Shown: positions 43,680-52,688, counted from the stretch's first letter. The stretch is 64,000 nt of DNA from Alphaproteobacteria bacterium (GCA_014382345.1 JACNJX010000085.1:62001-126000), one strand, 5' to 3'. Translations and numbers: made by a program. Notes: generated by a model not told the origin, from the letters alone.

Positions 43680-44786
43680 TTATTCAAATCCGGGCGGCAC
43701 CGGCAGGCCGGGACTGGTCAGGGCCACGACCTTGAACAAATGCCCCATGCCCTCATCCGACGTCAGCCGCGTCAAAGCCTCGGCAATTTCCTGGGCGTGT
43801 GCTGGCGAGGCCCCGGCCAGAGCCTCGGCGCGGGCCTGAATGCTGAGTCCGGCCAGGAACCGGCCCTGGGTGACGGGACCGTACACCACGGCGCCCGCGT
43901 CGGCGGCCTCTTCACTCAGCGCCCCGAAATCCACATGCGCCGTCAGGTCGGCGGTGCCCGGCTGCGACAGGGGTTCGTGATAGGCGTGATCCTTGACCGC
44001 CTGCAGGGTTTCGCCGCAGGCCGTGCGCTCGTGGCCGTAATCGATAAACAGCACGCAACCGGGGTGTCTGTTCAGGCGTGCCGCCATGCCCTGGACCAGC
44101 GCCTTGGCCGCAGGGCGGGTTTCGATGATGTCGCCGGGCGACGCGGCCAGGTCCGGCGGCACGGCGCCGTCCTGGGTGGCCGCGTCGGACAGGGTGAATT
44201 GAAAACCGTTTTCGGATACGTCTACCAGACGCTCGCGCCAACCGTCGTCCGTCATTTGATACTGGTGGATCGGCAAGGCGTCCAGGAACTCGTTGCCGAT
44301 AGCGGCAAACGGGCCTTCGGGAACCTCGGAAAAGTCGCTGATCCAGCGCAACGCCTGGGCCCGGCGCAGTTCATCCCCAGTCCTGGCCAGCAGAGTTTCC
44401 TCCTGCACGCCCTTGAGCGCCGGGCTGATTTCCACCAGCGACAGGGACAGGGATTCGAGAAACCCCTCCACGCCCCGCCCGGCGCGCAGCACATCGGACA
44501 TCAGGGTGCCGCGACCGGGGCCGAGTTCGACCAGATGGAAGGGGTCCACTTCGCCCATCACCTGCCATTGGATAGCACTCCATAGCCCGATCAGTTCACC
44601 GAACATCTGGCTGATTTCCGGCGCCGTGATGAAGTCGCCGCCGCGTCCGAACGGATCCTGACCCCTGCCCTGTCCCATGTAATAGCCGAGCCGGGGATGG
44701 CCGAGGGCATCGTCCATATACCGGGCAACCGTCAACGGGCCTTCGGCGGCGATACGCTGGCGGAAATGTTCGCTTAAACCCGGCAT
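43680..44786 (-). CDS. class I SAM-dependent methyltransferase, MidA/NDUFAF7 family
   Basis: A 368 aa protein of the MidA/NDUFAF7 (DUF185) family. Mitochondrial NDUFAF7 dimethylates an arginine of complex I subunit NDUFS2 during assembly, so a role in complex I assembly is plausible. Seen: IAAEGPLTVARYMDDALGHPRLGYYM, GRGGDFITAPEISQMFGELIGLW, the SAM-binding LVELGPGRGTLMSDVLRA, and GNEFLDALPIHQY. The start is the ATG at 44786 (MPGLSEHFRQ), 5 bases after the lgt stop. The longer frame upstream reads across lgt and is spurious. Confidence 0.9.
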   Translation of the reverse strand: MPGLSEHFRQRIAAEGPLTVARYMDDALGHPRLGYYMGQGRGQDPFGRGGDFITAPEISQMFGELIGLWSAIQWQVMGEVDPFHLVELGPGRGTLMSDVLRAGRGVEGFLESLSLSLVEISPALKGVQEETLLARTGDELRRAQALRWISDFSEVPEGPFAAIGNEFLDALPIHQYQMTDDGWRERLVDVSENGFQFTLSDAATQDGAVPPDLAASPGDIIETRPAAKALVQGMAARLNRHPGCVLFIDYGHERTACGETLQAVKDHAYHEPLSQPGTADLTAHVDFGALSEEAADAGAVVYGPVTQGRFLAGLSIQARAEALAGASPAHAQEIAEALTRLTSDEGMGHLFKVVALTSPGLPVPPGFE

Positions 44787-44791
44787 GCTTT

Positions 44792-45586
44792 TCAGGCTTT
44801 CCGGTGCGGGCGCAGCATCAACCACAGCCCGGCCATGATCAACGGCGCGGACAGCCACTGTCCGGTGGTGGAACCGAAGCTCAGGAATCCGATGTGCGCG
44901 TCCGGCTGCCGGAAAACCTCGACGACCGTTCGCGCGCCGCCGTAGCCGGCAAGGAATACACCGGTGAGAAACCCTGGTCGGCGGCGCAACGCCTCGTTTC
45001 GCGACAACCACATCAAGACCGCGAACAGCATCACGCCTTCCAGGCAGGCCTCATAAATCTGGCTCGGATGGCGGGGCTCGGAGCCGCCACGGGGAAAGAT
45101 TACACCCCACGGGGCATCGGTGACGCGGCCGAACAGTTCCCCGTTGATGAAATTGGCGAGCCGCCCGAAGAACAGTCCGATAGGCGAAACGCAGGCAACC
45201 CGGTCGGCAAACAGCCAGAGATCTATTCCCCGCCTGCGGCAGAAAATAATGGTGGCGACGATAACGCCCAGCAACCCGCCGTGGAACGACATGCCGCCCT
45301 GCCAGAGCGCGAACACGGCCAGCGGATTTTCGAGATAGGCCCCCAGGTTATAGAACAGCACGTAGCCCACACGCCCGCCCAGGATCACCCCCAAAGTCGC
45401 CCAGACCAGATAATCATCAGCCTCTTCCAGGCTTGCCACCTCGGGCGTTCGCCGCACCATACGGCGCAATACCTGCCAGCCCAGCAACAGGCCGCCGATA
45501 TAGGCCAGCGAATACCAGCGGATGGCCAAAGGCCCGAAACTGATAATCACCGGGTCGATGGCTGGAAAAGGAATGGCGAAGATCAT
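44792..45586 (-). CDS. lgt: prolipoprotein diacylglyceryl transferase
   Basis: A 264 aa inner-membrane enzyme that transfers diacylglyceryl from phosphatidylglycerol to the lipobox Cys of prolipoproteins. Conserved parts are GGMSFHGGLLGVIVA with the essential His-Gly-Gly, the Lgt signature GLFFGRLANFINGELFGRVTD, and PRHPSQIYEACLEG. Seven hydrophobic segments are seen. Followed closely by midA. It can act on the two lipoproteins encoded a few genes downstream. Confidence 0.96.
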   Translation of the reverse strand: MIFAIPFPAIDPVIISFGPLAIRWYSLAYIGGLLLGWQVLRRMVRRTPEVASLEEADDYLVWATLGVILGGRVGYVLFYNLGAYLENPLAVFALWQGGMSFHGGLLGVIVATIIFCRRRGIDLWLFADRVACVSPIGLFFGRLANFINGELFGRVTDAPWGVIFPRGGSEPRHPSQIYEACLEGVMLFAVLMWLSRNEALRRRPGFLTGVFLAGYGGARTVVEVFRQPDAHIGFLSFGSTTGQWLSAPLIMAGLWLMLRPHRKA

Positions 45587-45607
45587 GCCGGGCGATTCAT
45601 GTCCTGC

Positions 45608-46594
45608 TTAACGGTACGGATCATCGGTATTGAGAAAGCCGGTGACGTATTCCCGGACACCGTCCTCGAGCGAGGTAAAGGGCTTGTCATATCCGGCGGC
45701 GCGGATGCGGTCCATATTGGCTTGGGTGAAATACTGGTACTTGGCGCGAATTTCGACCGGCGTATCGACGTATTCGATCTCCGCCTCCTGGCCCAGGGCG
45801 CCATACACGGCGTGTGTCAGATCCTTGAAACTGCGGGCCTGGCCGGTGCCGCAATTGAACAGGCCGCTAACGCCGGGGGTTTTCAGCAACCACTGGACGA
45901 TATCGACGCAATCGCCGACCCAGACGAAGTCCCTGAGTTGTCCGCCGTCCTCGTAGTCCGGATTATGGGACTTGAACAGCGTCGCCGTTCCGCCGTCCCG
46001 CGCATTGGGAAAGACCTGGGAGACGACGCTGCGCATACGGCCCTTGTGGTATTCGTTGGGGCCGTAGACGTTGAAGAACTTCAGCCCCGCCCACTGTGGC
46101 GGGCGCGGTTCGTTGTCGGCGATCATGCGCGCGACCCGGTGGTCGAACAGGTTCTTGCTCCAGCCGTAGGCGTTGAGCGGGCGAAGCGCGGCGAGAGCGT
46201 CGAGCGAGCCGTCGTCATCAAAACCCAGCGCGCCGTCGCCATAGGTAGCAGCGGAAGACGCGTAGACCAGGCGCACCCGGTGTTGCGTGCACCAGTGCCA
46301 GATATCCAGCGACAGGTGGAAATTGGTGTCCATAATCAGGTCGACATCGGTTTCCGTGGTCGACGAGATGGCGCCCATATGGATGACGGCCTCGATGTTG
46401 GAGGCGTTTTCGTCGAGGAATTCGAACAGGTTTTCGGGCGCCACCACATCCCACAGCCCACGCTTGGCGACGTTGCGCCACTTATCGGCCTCATGCAGGC
46501 GGTCGCAGACAATGACCTTGCCGGCGCCTTGTTCTTCGAGCGCGCAAACGATATTCGATCCGATAAAACCGGCCCCGCCGGTGACGACGTACAT
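45608..46594 (-). CDS. hldD: ADP-L-glycero-D-manno-heptose 6-epimerase
   Basis: A 328 aa extended short-chain dehydrogenase that converts ADP-D-glycero- to ADP-L-glycero-beta-D-manno-heptose for the LPS inner core. Nucleotide loop TGGAGFIGSNIV, active-site Ser/Thr in YASSAATYGDG, catalytic YGWSK. The run LKFFNVYGPNEYHKGRMRSVVSQVF is characteristic of the RfaD/HldD group. It lies 21 bases upstream of lgt and diverges from ubiK. No other heptose gene is adjacent. Confidence 0.9.
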   Translation of the reverse strand: MYVVTGGAGFIGSNIVCALEEQGAGKVIVCDRLHEADKWRNVAKRGLWDVVAPENLFEFLDENASNIEAVIHMGAISSTTETDVDLIMDTNFHLSLDIWHWCTQHRVRLVYASSAATYGDGALGFDDDGSLDALAALRPLNAYGWSKNLFDHRVARMIADNEPRPPQWAGLKFFNVYGPNEYHKGRMRSVVSQVFPNARDGGTATLFKSHNPDYEDGGQLRDFVWVGDCVDIVQWLLKTPGVSGLFNCGTGQARSFKDLTHAVYGALGQEAEIEYVDTPVEIRAKYQYFTQANMDRIRAAGYDKPFTSLEDGVREYVTGFLNTDDPYR

Positions 46595-46653
46595 TGTGCA
46601 GCCTTGCCAATCCGTTTCGAAGTCAGAGTCTTATAAGTCTCCCAGTCACAAGC

Positions 46654-46683
46654 CGCAAGGTTAGGCCGTTGCACAACCTTGCG
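46654..46683. promoter_or_regulatory. 9-base inverted repeat overlapping the ubiK -35 element
   Basis: CGCAAGGTT (46654-46662) and AACCTTGCG (46675-46683) are perfect inverted copies 12 bases apart. The right arm covers the first bases of the predicted -35 of ubiK (TTGCGA, 46679-46684). It looks like an operator for ubiK, hldD or both. Confidence 0.5.
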
Positions 46684-46707
46684 ACAGGGCCCGCACGGGA
46701 ACATAAT
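46679..46707 (+). promoter_or_regulatory. promoter of ubiK
   Basis: TTGCGA (46679-46684) and CATAAT (46702-46707) are 17 bases apart, with predicted transcription about 40 bases before the ubiK ATG. Confidence 0.55.
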
Positions 46708-46752
46708 ACACGTCCCCTTTCAGCCGCCCGGGAAATATCAGGGAGATCACAC

Positions 46753-47118
46753 ATGCAGACACGCGCGAAAATCTTCGACGACCTTGCCAAGGTCGCGGGC
46801 GGGGCGGCTTCGACCCTGAGCGGCCTCAAGGGTGAGGTCGAAAACCTGGTGCGCCATCAGATCGAGCGCCTGCTCAGGGACGCCGACATGGTGCCCCGGG
46901 ACGAATTCGACGCCGTCAAAGCGGTCGCCGCCAAGGCCCGGACCGAACAGGAAGCACTGGAAAAACGGGTCCGCGAACTGGAAAAAAAACTCGGCATCAA
47001 GGCGCCCGTTAAGGCCAAGGCCAAGGTTAAACCCCAGGCTAAAACAAAGGCTAAAACAAAGCCGGGGGCGAAGCCCAAAGCCAAAAAGGCCCCGGCAAAA
47101 AATAAGTCGAAGAAATAA
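46753..47118 (+). CDS. ubiK: ubiquinone biosynthesis accessory factor UbiK with Lys/Ala/Pro-rich tail
   Basis: A 121 aa protein. The first 80 residues are the UbiK/BMFP family: an amphipathic helix (AKIFDDLAKVAGGAASTLSGL), the central VENLVRHQIERLLRDADMVPRDEFDAVKAVAAKARTEQ, and a trimer-forming coiled coil (LEKRVRELEKKLG). UbiK helps UbiJ and the aerobic hydroxylases of ubiquinone synthesis in E. coli. Residues 80-121 form an unusual basic tail of K, A and P repeats (about half Lys), built from short DNA repeats such as AAGGCCAAGGCC. A tail of this type suggests nucleic-acid or membrane-surface contact, which is inference. Confidence 0.88.
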   Translation: MQTRAKIFDDLAKVAGGAASTLSGLKGEVENLVRHQIERLLRDADMVPRDEFDAVKAVAAKARTEQEALEKRVRELEKKLGIKAPVKAKAKVKPQAKTKAKTKPGAKPKAKKAPAKNKSKK

Positions 47119-47152
47119 CGCCTCCCCTGCCCCAGCCGTCACCCCTGGGCCC

Positions 47153-47161
47153 TTATCCACA
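47153..47161 (+). other. perfect DnaA-box sequence
   Basis: TTATCCACA matches the DnaA box exactly. It is in the 222-base gap after ubiK. A single box is not an origin, but DnaA could regulate the neighbouring gene. The rest of the gap is the leader of the YbjN gene. Confidence 0.4.
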
Positions 47162-47340
47162 GAAAAATAGCGCCTCGCGGCAACACACTCTTGCGCCCGA
47201 GTCCGGCTTGGGGCAATCTATCCCTTGTAAGGATCGGGGGTGGCTCCACAATATATGGTACCAGTCACTATATATGGGAGAAAAGCCCGTCCGGTCCGGG
47301 TTTCAGCCCCGTTCGGGGCGCTAGTAAGGGGGAAGCGGGC

Positions 47341-47844
47341 ATGGCGACTCTTAACATCCAACACGAAACCTTCAACTCCAATCCGCTGGACGTGGTCGAA
47401 CACCTGGTCGAAGACAACGACTGGCCTTTCGACCGCCGCGGCGATGATGAAATCGCCTTTCAAATTCCAGGCTCCTGGTGCGATTACAGCCTGTTCTTCG
47501 CCTGGAACGAGGAAGCCGGCGCCGTTCATTTCAGCTGCGCCTTCGACATGCGGGTGCCGGAAGACAGAAAGCCCTTCGTCGACGAACTTTTGGCCATGGT
47601 GAACGAGAAACTGTGGATGGGGCATTTCGGCGTCTGGACCGATGAAGGCTTGCCAATGTTCCGCCACGCCATGCCCATGCGCGGCACCCAGGGCCCGGCC
47701 CTGGGGCAAATTGAAGATCTGGTGGATGTGGCGGTCCTGGAATGCGAGCGCTTCTACCCCACCTTTCAATACGTCATCTGGGGCGGCAACACGGCGGCCG
47801 AAGCCGTCCAGGCGGCGATGATCGACACCGTGGGCGAGGCCTGA
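47341..47844 (+). CDS. YbjN domain-containing protein
   Basis: A 167 aa protein. The sequence NPLDVVEHLVEDNDWPFDRRGDDEIAFQIPGSWCDYSLFFAWNEEAGAVHFSCAFDMRVPEDRKPFVDELLAMVNEKLWMGHFGVWTDEGLPMFRHAM is that of the YbjN family (type III secretion chaperone-like fold). This family is widespread in alphaproteobacteria, usually just upstream of proC. Start chosen at the ATG at 47341, after a GGGGGAAGCG site. The C-terminal helix EDLVDVAVLECERFYPTFQYVIWGGNTAAEAVQAAM is conserved. Function unknown. Co-directional with proC (49 bases to it). Confidence 0.85.
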   Translation: MATLNIQHETFNSNPLDVVEHLVEDNDWPFDRRGDDEIAFQIPGSWCDYSLFFAWNEEAGAVHFSCAFDMRVPEDRKPFVDELLAMVNEKLWMGHFGVWTDEGLPMFRHAMPMRGTQGPALGQIEDLVDVAVLECERFYPTFQYVIWGGNTAAEAVQAAMIDTVGEA

Positions 47845-47893
47845 ACAGGGTTTTCCGATAAGGCGCGTCCACCAATTCAGGACCCATATCACG

Positions 47894-48715
47894 ATGGGCG
47901 AAACCATACTCCTTGTAGGTTGCGGCAAGATGGGCGCGGCCCTTCTGGGCGGCTGGCTGGATCAGGGCATTAAGGCATCCGATATCACCGTCATCGAACC
48001 CTTTGCGGAAACCGCAAAAGCCGTGGCAGAACGCCATGGCGTCAATGTCCTGGCGGACATGTCGGAGTTTTCCGAGAATCCATCCCCGGATACCGTAGTT
48101 TTCGCGGTCAAGCCGCAGTCCATGGACGACACCGTCCCCGCCTATGCCCGGTTTACACCAGAGGGCGGGGACACGGTGTTCCTATCCATCGCCGCCGGCA
48201 AGACCATCGCCTATTTTCAAGGGTTACTCGGCACCGAGGCTGCCATCGTCCGCGCCATGCCGAACACGCCAGCGGCGATTGGCCGCGGCATCACCGTGGC
48301 CGTGGCCAATGCCGCCACCAATGACAGCCAGATCAAACGCTGCGACGGGCTGTTACAAGCCGTCGGCGCGGTCGCCTGGGTCGATGACGAGCACCTGATG
48401 GATGCGGTCACGGCGGTCTCCGGCAGCGGCCCGGCGTATGTTTTCTTATTGGCCGAATGCATGGCAGACGCCGGGATCGAAGCCGGCCTGCCGGCGGACC
48501 TGGCCCGCCAACTGGCGCGGGCAACCGTCTCGGGCGCCGGTGAGCTTCTGCACCGGTCTTCGCAAACGGCGGCAGACCTTCGCACCAATGTGACCAGTCC
48601 CGGCGGCACCACGGCGGAGGCGTTGGATGTCCTTATGAATGAAAAAGGACTCCGGAACCTGATGACCCGGGCCATCAACGCCGCCGCCCGGCGGTCCCGG
48701 GAACTGGCCGGTTAG
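47894..48715 (+). CDS. proC: pyrroline-5-carboxylate reductase
   Basis: A 273 aa enzyme that makes proline from pyrroline-5-carboxylate with NAD(P)H. Rossmann loop LLVGCGKMGAALLGGW; later VFAVKPQ, RAMPNTPAAIGRGITV, and the C-terminal signature AVSGSGPAYVFLLAECMADAGIEAGL and TSPGGTTAEALDVL. The length is typical. Lies between the YbjN gene and a TetR gene on the plus strand. Confidence 0.97.
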   Translation: MGETILLVGCGKMGAALLGGWLDQGIKASDITVIEPFAETAKAVAERHGVNVLADMSEFSENPSPDTVVFAVKPQSMDDTVPAYARFTPEGGDTVFLSIAAGKTIAYFQGLLGTEAAIVRAMPNTPAAIGRGITVAVANAATNDSQIKRCDGLLQAVGAVAWVDDEHLMDAVTAVSGSGPAYVFLLAECMADAGIEAGLPADLARQLARATVSGAGELLHRSSQTAADLRTNVTSPGGTTAEALDVLMNEKGLRNLMTRAINAAARRSRELAG

Positions 48716-48781
48716 CCCCCACCTGATTGCCAACACCGCCTAAAATCGGCGACAATATACCGCTTCGAAAAGGGGAGTCCC

Positions 48782-49408
48782 ATGGTGAAGAAAACCCGTA
48801 AAACGAGCCGGACGTCGAAAGGCACGGCGGCGCCCGGTGATCGCGTCATCAACGCCGCCCTGGGCTTGGCGGCAGAGCGCGGTTGGCGCGGACTGAGCCT
48901 GGCGGACATCGCCGAAGGGGCCAGATTGACGCTGGCCGAAGTGCGAACCCTGTTCCCCTCCAAAGCCGCTATCCTACAGGGTTTCACGCGGCGCACGGAC
49001 GAGCGCGTTCTGGCTGCCGGCACGGCGGATGGATCGTCACCCCGCGACCGCCTATTCGATGTGCTGATGCGGCGTTTCGATGTTCTGCAACCGCACCGGG
49101 ACGCCGTTCGCAGCATTGTCCGCGATGTCGCCCTCGATCCTCTGGCAGCGATTTGCCAGGGACCGCAGTTGTTGTGCTCCATGGCCTGGATGCTGGAAGC
49201 GGCCGGCCTGTCTTCCGCTGGTATTGACGGCGCCATACGAACCAAGGGATTGACCGTGGTCTACCTGCGCGCCCTGGCCGCTTGGCTTAACGACGACAGC
49301 GCCGATTTATCGAAAACCATGGCCGCGCTGGACCGGGGGCTCGCCCGCGCAGAACGTTTGGCCGGGGTTTTTTGTTCCACAAGACAGGCCGAAACCAAGA
49401 CCGCCTGA
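48782..49408 (+). CDS. TetR-family transcriptional regulator
   Basis: A 208 aa protein with an N-terminal basic tail, then a TetR helix-turn-helix (RVINAALGLAAERGWRGLSLADIAEGARLTLAEVRTLFPSKAAILQGF). The C-terminal helical domain (RRFDVLQPHRDAVRSIVRDVALDPLA, WMLEAAGLSSAGIDGAIRTKGL) resembles COQ9-like TetR-fold proteins as well as true regulators. Since ubiK is 2 kb away, a COQ9-type lipid role cannot be excluded. Start supported by GGGGAG eight bases upstream. It is close to the tRNA-binding gene downstream. Confidence 0.8.
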   Translation: MVKKTRKTSRTSKGTAAPGDRVINAALGLAAERGWRGLSLADIAEGARLTLAEVRTLFPSKAAILQGFTRRTDERVLAAGTADGSSPRDRLFDVLMRRFDVLQPHRDAVRSIVRDVALDPLAAICQGPQLLCSMAWMLEAAGLSSAGIDGAIRTKGLTVVYLRALAAWLNDDSADLSKTMAALDRGLARAERLAGVFCSTRQAETKTA

Positions 49409-49453
49409 GCCGCCCCCCAGAGAACCACAAAGTGAACCACCAAGAGATACACT

Positions 49454-49789
49454 ATGGACATCACCTTCGACGACTTCGCCAAGGTCGACGTCCGTGTCGG
49501 CACCATTGTACGGGCCGAACCCTTTCCGGAAGTTCGCAAACCGGCGATCAAGCTGTGGGTCGATTTCGGCACGGACATCGGCGAGAAAAAAACATCGGCC
49601 CAGATCACCCGGCATTACGATCCCGACACCCTGCCCGGACGCCAGGTCGCGGCGGTGATAAATTTTCCGCCCCGCCAGATCGGAAAATTCATGTCGGAAG
49701 TGCTGGTGCTCGGGTTCCCAGATGATGACGGCGAGGTCGTCCTGATCGGCCCCGGCCACCCGGTGCCCGACGGCGGGAAACTCTATTAA
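49454..49789 (+). CDS. tRNA-binding domain protein, CsaA-like
   Basis: A 111 aa single-domain OB-fold protein of the EMAP/tRNA_bind type, as in CsaA. Seen: FDDFAKVDVRVGTIVRAEPFPEVRKPAIKLWVDFGTDIGEKKTSAQITRHYDPDTLPGRQVAAVINFPPRQIGKFMSEVLVLGF. CsaA in Bacillus has chaperone-like and SecA-binding activity. In alphaproteobacteria the role is not known. Start ATG at 49454. The 3' end stops 10 bases short of the converging histidine kinase gene. Confidence 0.88.
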   Translation: MDITFDDFAKVDVRVGTIVRAEPFPEVRKPAIKLWVDFGTDIGEKKTSAQITRHYDPDTLPGRQVAAVINFPPRQIGKFMSEVLVLGFPDDDGEVVLIGPGHPVPDGGKLY

Positions 49790-49798
49790 TTTTTGGAT

Positions 49799-51799
49799 TT
49801 AATCGCCGGAATCAATCTGTTCGGCAACGACGGTTTTCAGCTTGTCCGGCTGGATCGGTTTCTGGATGACCTGATAGCCGCTGGCGGTGGCCTCTTGCAG
49901 GCGGCCGGGCTCGATGTCTCCGGTCAGCAGCAGGCCTGGGATTTTTTCTCCCCAGCGTTCCTGAATATCGCGGATGGCGTGGCTCCCCTTGTTGCCCTGC
50001 TGCAGCCGGTAATCCGCGATGACCAGGTCGGGTGCCCGGTTTTCCTCGGCCAGACGCTCCATTGCTTCGCGCGAGGACGCCGCCGTAACCGTGGTGAACC
50101 CCCAGCTTTCCAACAACAGGCTGAGCGCATCGCGCACCGCCGGGTCGTCGTCGATTCCGACCACCAGGGCGCCGGTAGCGTCTTCGAAGGCATCCCTCAC
50201 GGCCTCCTTGTGATCGGCCACAGCTACCCCACCTTCGTCAATGGGAACGCGGACGCGGAACACGGACCCGCCCGATGGAGGCTGGGAGACCTCGATGGTG
50301 TGGTTCAGCAGTTTCAGCAGCCTCTCGACGATAGCCAGCCCCAGACCGAGACCGTTTCGCAGAATGCCGTCTTCTTCTTCGCCCTGATAAAATTCCTCAA
50401 AAATCCGTTCCCTCTGGTCTTCGGGGATGCCGGTTCCGGTATCCCAGACCTCGACCCATGCGTGTTCGCCCCGCCGGCGGCACCCGAACACGATACGCCC
50501 GTGCCTGGTATTGGTGACGGCATTGACCAGAAGATTACGCAGCACCCTGTCCAGCAGCCCCGGATCGCTCCGCACAGACAACGTCGACGGCACATGGACC
50601 AGTTCCAGGCCCTTTCTTTGCGCCAGCGGTTCAATTTCCTCCGCCAGCCGCGCCGTCAATTCGCCGATGGTAAAGCGCCGGGTTTCCGGCACCACCAGAT
50701 CGGCCTCCAGTTTGGAGATATCCAAAAGGCCGTTTAACAGTTCCTGCAGGGATTTCGAAGAGGCTTGAATCTTGCTGATGATTTCGCCGCTAACCGCATC
50801 ATGCTGGCGTCCCGCCAGGACATCCACGAACATGGCCAAGGCCTGCATGGGCTGGCGCAGGTCGTGGCTGGCGGCGGCGAGAAAGCGGCTTTTCGAAGCG
50901 CTGGTCATTTCCGCCTGTTCCTTGGCCCTGGCCAGATTGTCTTCGCTCCTTTTCTCCCCCGTCATGTCCTGGATCATGGCGAAAAAACCTACGACCTCGC
51001 CGGCCGGCGAAATATCGGGAATCAGGCTGCCGCGGACAAAGGTGCGCCCGGCTTCGCGGTAATCGACCCATTGTTCAAAAAAGACGTTTTCTCCCGCCAA
51101 CACCCTGCCCAAGACGGGTTCGAGCTGTTTGCAGGTATCCGGTCCGTTGATTTCATCAATTGTGTGGCCGACGATCTGGTTGCGCCTACGGCGAAAATGT
51201 TTTTCATAGGCCAGGTTACAAAAACGGTAGCGCCGGTCCTTGTCGATATAGGAAAACAGCGCCGGCATGGCGTCGGAAAAAAGGCGCAGCCGTTTTTCGC
51301 TTTCCTTGAGCGCCTCTTCTGTACGCCGGCGCTCGGTCACGTCCCGGCCAACGCCGTGACATTCCACAAGGCCCCCTTGGCCGTCGAAAATTCCGATATT
51401 CGTCCAGTTCAACCACCGACGCATCCCGTCATGACGGATGGCGGCATATTCGAATTCGACGGTCGGAGACTCCCAGCTAAGATCTGCCAAGCTTTGTTTG
51501 AAGGCATTTGCATCCGCCTCGGACAGAAAACTGCCGACCGGTGTGCCGATCAATTCCTCCCGGCTTTTATTGTAAAACCGGCAGTAAGCCTCGTTAGCGA
51601 AGATCCGCGTACCGTCCGCATCCCAGCGGCAGATCATGTCCTTCTGATCTTCGATCATCGCCTGATAGCGCGTTTCCCCTTTTTCGGAATCGTGCAAGCG
51701 ATCTTCGGACATCTGGTGACGGTAGGCCTGAACAAGCCAGCCGAGAAACCCGGCCAGAGCCAAGAGCACCAGTATCAGATCAAGCAGTTGGTGTTGCAT
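49799..51799 (-). CDS. PAS-domain hybrid sensor histidine kinase
   Basis: A 666 aa hybrid kinase. One N-terminal membrane helix (residues 5-24), PAS domain 1 (about 40-155), PAS domain 2 (about 170-285), HisKA with H312 in ASHDLRQPMQAL, and a HATPase domain follow. That domain has DPGLLDRVLRNLLVNAVTNT, WDTGTGIP and GLGLGLAIV. A C-terminal receiver has acceptor D596 in LVIADYRLQQ. The SHDLRQP type is often paired with NarL-type regulators; such a gene lies 24 bases upstream. The signal sensed by the PAS domains is unknown, and no cofactor-binding residue is evident. Confidence 0.9.
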   Translation of the reverse strand: MQHQLLDLILVLLALAGFLGWLVQAYRHQMSEDRLHDSEKGETRYQAMIEDQKDMICRWDADGTRIFANEAYCRFYNKSREELIGTPVGSFLSEADANAFKQSLADLSWESPTVEFEYAAIRHDGMRRWLNWTNIGIFDGQGGLVECHGVGRDVTERRRTEEALKESEKRLRLFSDAMPALFSYIDKDRRYRFCNLAYEKHFRRRRNQIVGHTIDEINGPDTCKQLEPVLGRVLAGENVFFEQWVDYREAGRTFVRGSLIPDISPAGEVVGFFAMIQDMTGEKRSEDNLARAKEQAEMTSASKSRFLAAASHDLRQPMQALAMFVDVLAGRQHDAVSGEIISKIQASSKSLQELLNGLLDISKLEADLVVPETRRFTIGELTARLAEEIEPLAQRKGLELVHVPSTLSVRSDPGLLDRVLRNLLVNAVTNTRHGRIVFGCRRRGEHAWVEVWDTGTGIPEDQRERIFEEFYQGEEEDGILRNGLGLGLAIVERLLKLLNHTIEVSQPPSGGSVFRVRVPIDEGGVAVADHKEAVRDAFEDATGALVVGIDDDPAVRDALSLLLESWGFTTVTAASSREAMERLAEENRAPDLVIADYRLQQGNKGSHAIRDIQERWGEKIPGLLLTGDIEPGRLQEATASGYQVIQKPIQPDKLKTVVAEQIDSGD

Positions 51800-51823
51800 G
51801 GCGTCTCCGGAAAGGGAGGATAT

Positions 51824-52483
51824 TTAAATGCGGGACTGGGGTGCTCCCGGTGAAGGGGATTCCACCAATCCCTGCGCAGTCGCCGCGAAAACCGCTTCCG
51901 TGCGGTTGTTGACGCCTAAGGCCTTCAGCAGGGCCGCCACATGCAATTTCACGGTTCCTTCGGCCAATTTCAGTTCCGAAGCGATCTTCTTGTTGGAATA
52001 CCCGCGCGCGATATAGCCCAGAACGTCCCGCTGGCGCGGCGTCAATCGGGGCGGCGGCGGAACCCTGGCGGGCGGATCTTCTTTTTCCCAACCGACCATG
52101 GACGGGGGAAGATACGTGCCACCGGACAGAACCCGTTCCAGGGCGACACGGATGACTTCGCTGTCGAGCGCCTTCGGAATATAGCCCGACGCGCCGCAAC
52201 CCATGGCCCGGCGCACATCCTCGTTGCTTTCGTTGGCCGAAACGACGACGACCGGAACCTCGTCCAGCCGATCGCAAAGGGCCGACAGGCCCGTAAAGCG
52301 TTCCATACCCGGCATGGACAAATCCACCAGCGCCAGATCCAAGTTCTTTTCCGAACCGGCAACGGTCAAGGCTTCCGGATAATCGGTGGCCTCGACAACG
52401 CTGATTTCAGAATCCACGCCAGCAAGAACCAGACGCAAACCGTCCCGAAACAGGGCGTGATCGTCGGCAAGAAGTATCTTCAC
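51824..52483 (-). CDS. NarL/LuxR-family response regulator
   Basis: A 219 aa regulator with an N-terminal receiver (acceptor D54 in LALVDLSMPGM; Lys in SGYIPKALDSEV) and a C-terminal LuxR helix-turn-helix (LTPRQRDVLGYIARGYSNKKIASELKLAEGTVKLHVAALLKALGV). It precedes and probably pairs with the hybrid kinase. The gene upstream on the same strand is the EnvZ-like kinase, 248 bases away across a region with a CRP-type palindrome. Confidence 0.92.
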   Translation of the reverse strand: MKILLADDHALFRDGLRLVLAGVDSEISVVEATDYPEALTVAGSEKNLDLALVDLSMPGMERFTGLSALCDRLDEVPVVVVSANESNEDVRRAMGCGASGYIPKALDSEVIRVALERVLSGGTYLPPSMVGWEKEDPPARVPPPPRLTPRQRDVLGYIARGYSNKKIASELKLAEGTVKLHVAALLKALGVNNRTEAVFAATAQGLVESPSPGAPQSRI

Positions 52484-52688
52484 AGGTTCTTTGCTTTCCT
52501 TTTTGGCCCCTATCCTACCGTAAAGACGAAAGAACGGGGCATTGTAGCCAACAAACCTACTTTTGTTGCGGAAAATTTAAAAACATAAACCCACTTCACA
52601 CGATGAATAAAAGACCAAGTGGGTGAAATTTACTGAAAAAGTCCCTCAAATACGCTGAAATCACATCATAGTATTCATCTAACGCCGT

